From Bacteroidota bacterium (GTDB lineage Bacteria > Bacteroidota > Bacteroidia > Chitinophagales > Chitinophagaceae), in NCBI GenBank assembly GCA_023386855.1, contig JAEWIW010000334.1, positions 1-6,853 on the forward strand: a DNA stretch of 6,853 nt. The letters run 5' to 3'. Below, in pieces: positions 5,890 through 6,853 of this stretch. The notes beneath the pieces were generated by a model. The model searched no databases, was not told the origin of the DNA, and worked only from the letters and a program-made list of their open reading frames with translations. The position numbers and the translations under genes were made by a program. Position 1 is the first letter of the stretch. Each line of letters opens with the position of its first letter.

Positions 5890-5918
5890 GCAACTAACAA
5901 TCGTTAGTAATAATATTG
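5888..5918 (+). promoter_or_regulatory. Promoter of the acyl-CoA dehydrogenase with palindromic operator in its spacer
   Basis: TTG (5888-5890), then exactly 20 nt, then TAATATTG (5911-5918; one mismatch to TAnnTTTG). Between the two boxes lies ACTAAC-AATC-GTTAGT (5893-5908), a perfect 6-bp inverted repeat. A protein bound there would block RNA polymerase, so this looks like a repressor site, for example of the TetR type that often controls fatty-acid degradation. The predicted leader is about 25-30 nt. The TTG sits at the tail of the ric terminator. Confidence 0.5.
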
Positions 5919-5950
5919 CAGTTCAAAAAGAATAACGCTAAATCTTGCCC

Positions 5951-6853
5951 ATGCATTTACAACTTACCGAAGAACAATTGATGATCCGCCAGGCGGCACG
6001 TGATTTTGCCCAGAATGAATGCCTTCCAGGAGTGATTGAAAGGGATGAACACCAGAAATTTCCCAAAGAACAGGTGTCCATGCTGGCCGATCTTGGATTT
6101 TTAGGCATGATGGTGAGTCCGGATTATGGTGGGGCTGGGCTTGATACCGTGAGTTATGTGTTAGCCATGGAGGAGATCAGTAAGATTGATGCTAGTGTCA
6201 GTGTTGCCATGAGTGTAAACAATTCATTGGTATGCTGGGGGCTGGAAGCTTATGGCACGGAAGAACAAAAACAAAAATACCTTGTTCCGCTGGCGCAGGG
6301 GAAAAAAGATGGTGAACTCTATATCGGGGCATTCCTGCTGAGTGAGCCGGAAGCAGGCAGTGATGCCACTTCTCAACGTACCATCGCTGAGGATAAAGGT
6401 GATCATTATGTTTTGAATGGAACAAAGAACTGGATCACCAATGGCAACTCGGCATCAGTATATCTTGTGATGGCTCAAACAGATGTTTCAAAAGGAAGCA
6501 AAGGCATCAATACTTTTATTGTAGAGAAGAACAGTGCTGGTGTTACCGTTGGTGCAAAAGAAAATAAGCTCGGTATTCGTGGAAGTGATACGCATAGCAT
6601 CATGTTCCAGGATGTGATTGTTCCAAAAGAAAACAGGATCGGTGCTGATGGTTTCGGTTTTAGCTTTGCGATGAAAACGCTTAGCGGTGGCCGGATCGGC
6701 ATTGCCTCACAGGCATTGGGCATCGCCAGTGGCGCATTTGAACTGGCACTGAAATATTCAAAAGAAAGAAAAGCTTTTGGCAAGGAAATATGCCAGCACC
6801 AGGCCATACAGTTCAAGCTGGCTGATATGGCAACAAGGATTGAAGCAGCACGA
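5951..6853 (+). CDS. Acyl-CoA dehydrogenase, 5' part (runs off the window edge)
   Basis: The open frame from ATG at 5951 continues to the last base, giving 301 codons, about 80% of a usual 380-residue enzyme. It is an FAD-dependent acyl-CoA dehydrogenase of fatty-acid or branched-chain amino-acid oxidation, forming the 2,3-double bond of acyl-CoA. Seen in order: an N-terminal helical domain starting LTEEQLMIRQAARDFA (5-20), PDYGGAG (57-63), the FAD/substrate signature LLSEPEAGSDA (129-139), WITNG (161-165) in the middle beta domain, KLGIRGSDTHSI (206-217), GRIGIASQALGIASGAFELA (247-266) and RKAFGK (273-278) opening the C-terminal helical domain. These resemble short-chain (butyryl-type) enzymes, but chain length cannot be fixed because the region with the catalytic Glu is outside the window. 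No Shine-Dalgarno site is present. The gene lies 145 bp after ric, separated by a terminator and its own promoter. Confidence 0.95.
   Translation, partial: MHLQLTEEQLMIRQAARDFAQNECLPGVIERDEHQKFPKEQVSMLADLGFLGMMVSPDYGGAGLDTVSYVLAMEEISKIDASVSVAMSVNNSLVCWGLEAYGTEEQKQKYLVPLAQGKKDGELYIGAFLLSEPEAGSDATSQRTIAEDKGDHYVLNGTKNWITNGNSASVYLVMAQTDVSKGSKGINTFIVEKNSAGVTVGAKENKLGIRGSDTHSIMFQDVIVPKENRIGADGFGFSFAMKTLSGGRIGIASQALGIASGAFELALKYSKERKAFGKEICQHQAIQFKLADMATRIEAAR

Noticed and set aside
6475..6816. 113-codon minus-strand frame opposite the acyl-CoA dehydrogenase
   Set aside because: Antisense to a conserved acyl-CoA dehydrogenase core, with no start context or motif.

Overview
The window looks like ordinary chromosome from a member of the Bacteroidota, probably the Chitinophagaceae side of the phylum. 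This rests on protein character, on A/T-rich leaders with no Shine-Dalgarno sequence before every start codon, on promoter-like boxes of the Bacteroidota type (TTG about 18-20 nt before TAnnTTTG), and on a GGCTGTCTC-type terminator hairpin. The family-level placement is an impression, not a measurement. There is no transposase, integrase, CRISPR array, tRNA or rRNA.

Layout. Positions 1-231 are a non-coding, repeat-rich 3' region: two degenerate 54-60 bp repeats with G/C-rich heptamers, a minus-strand terminator, and a heptamer array touching the pyruvate kinase stop codon. Positions 232-2775 (minus) carry a glycolytic pair, pfkA then pyk, 69 bp apart and probably co-transcribed. Positions 2776-3024 are the promoter region shared with a divergent RmlD-like SDR reductase (3025-3915, plus). 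That gene converges on an arginase-family gene (3987-4934, minus), with an inverted heptamer-repeat hairpin between them. The arginase diverges from ric, a di-iron Fe-S cluster repair gene (5066-5806, plus), across 131 bp that contain a CRP/FNR-shaped palindrome. A strong terminator follows ric. An acyl-CoA dehydrogenase (5951-6853, plus) then starts and runs off the right edge.

How the genes relate. PfkA makes fructose-1,6-bisphosphate, a common activator of pyruvate kinases, so the first pair forms one control unit of lower glycolysis. The pyruvate kinase has the residue set associated with K+-independent enzymes. Ric and arginase share a control region and may answer to one regulator of redox or nitrosative state. 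The acyl-CoA dehydrogenase has a palindrome inside its predicted promoter, as expected for a local repressor.

The most unusual signal is a 7-bp repeat, TTAGTGA and close variants. It sits immediately after the stop codons of three genes (pyk, the SDR gene, the arginase gene), always in the sense of the transcript. Each unit contains TAG-TGA, and because 7 is not a multiple of 3 the array places stop codons in all three frames. I see no new multi-gene system here; the novelty is in these repeats and in the regulatory sites.
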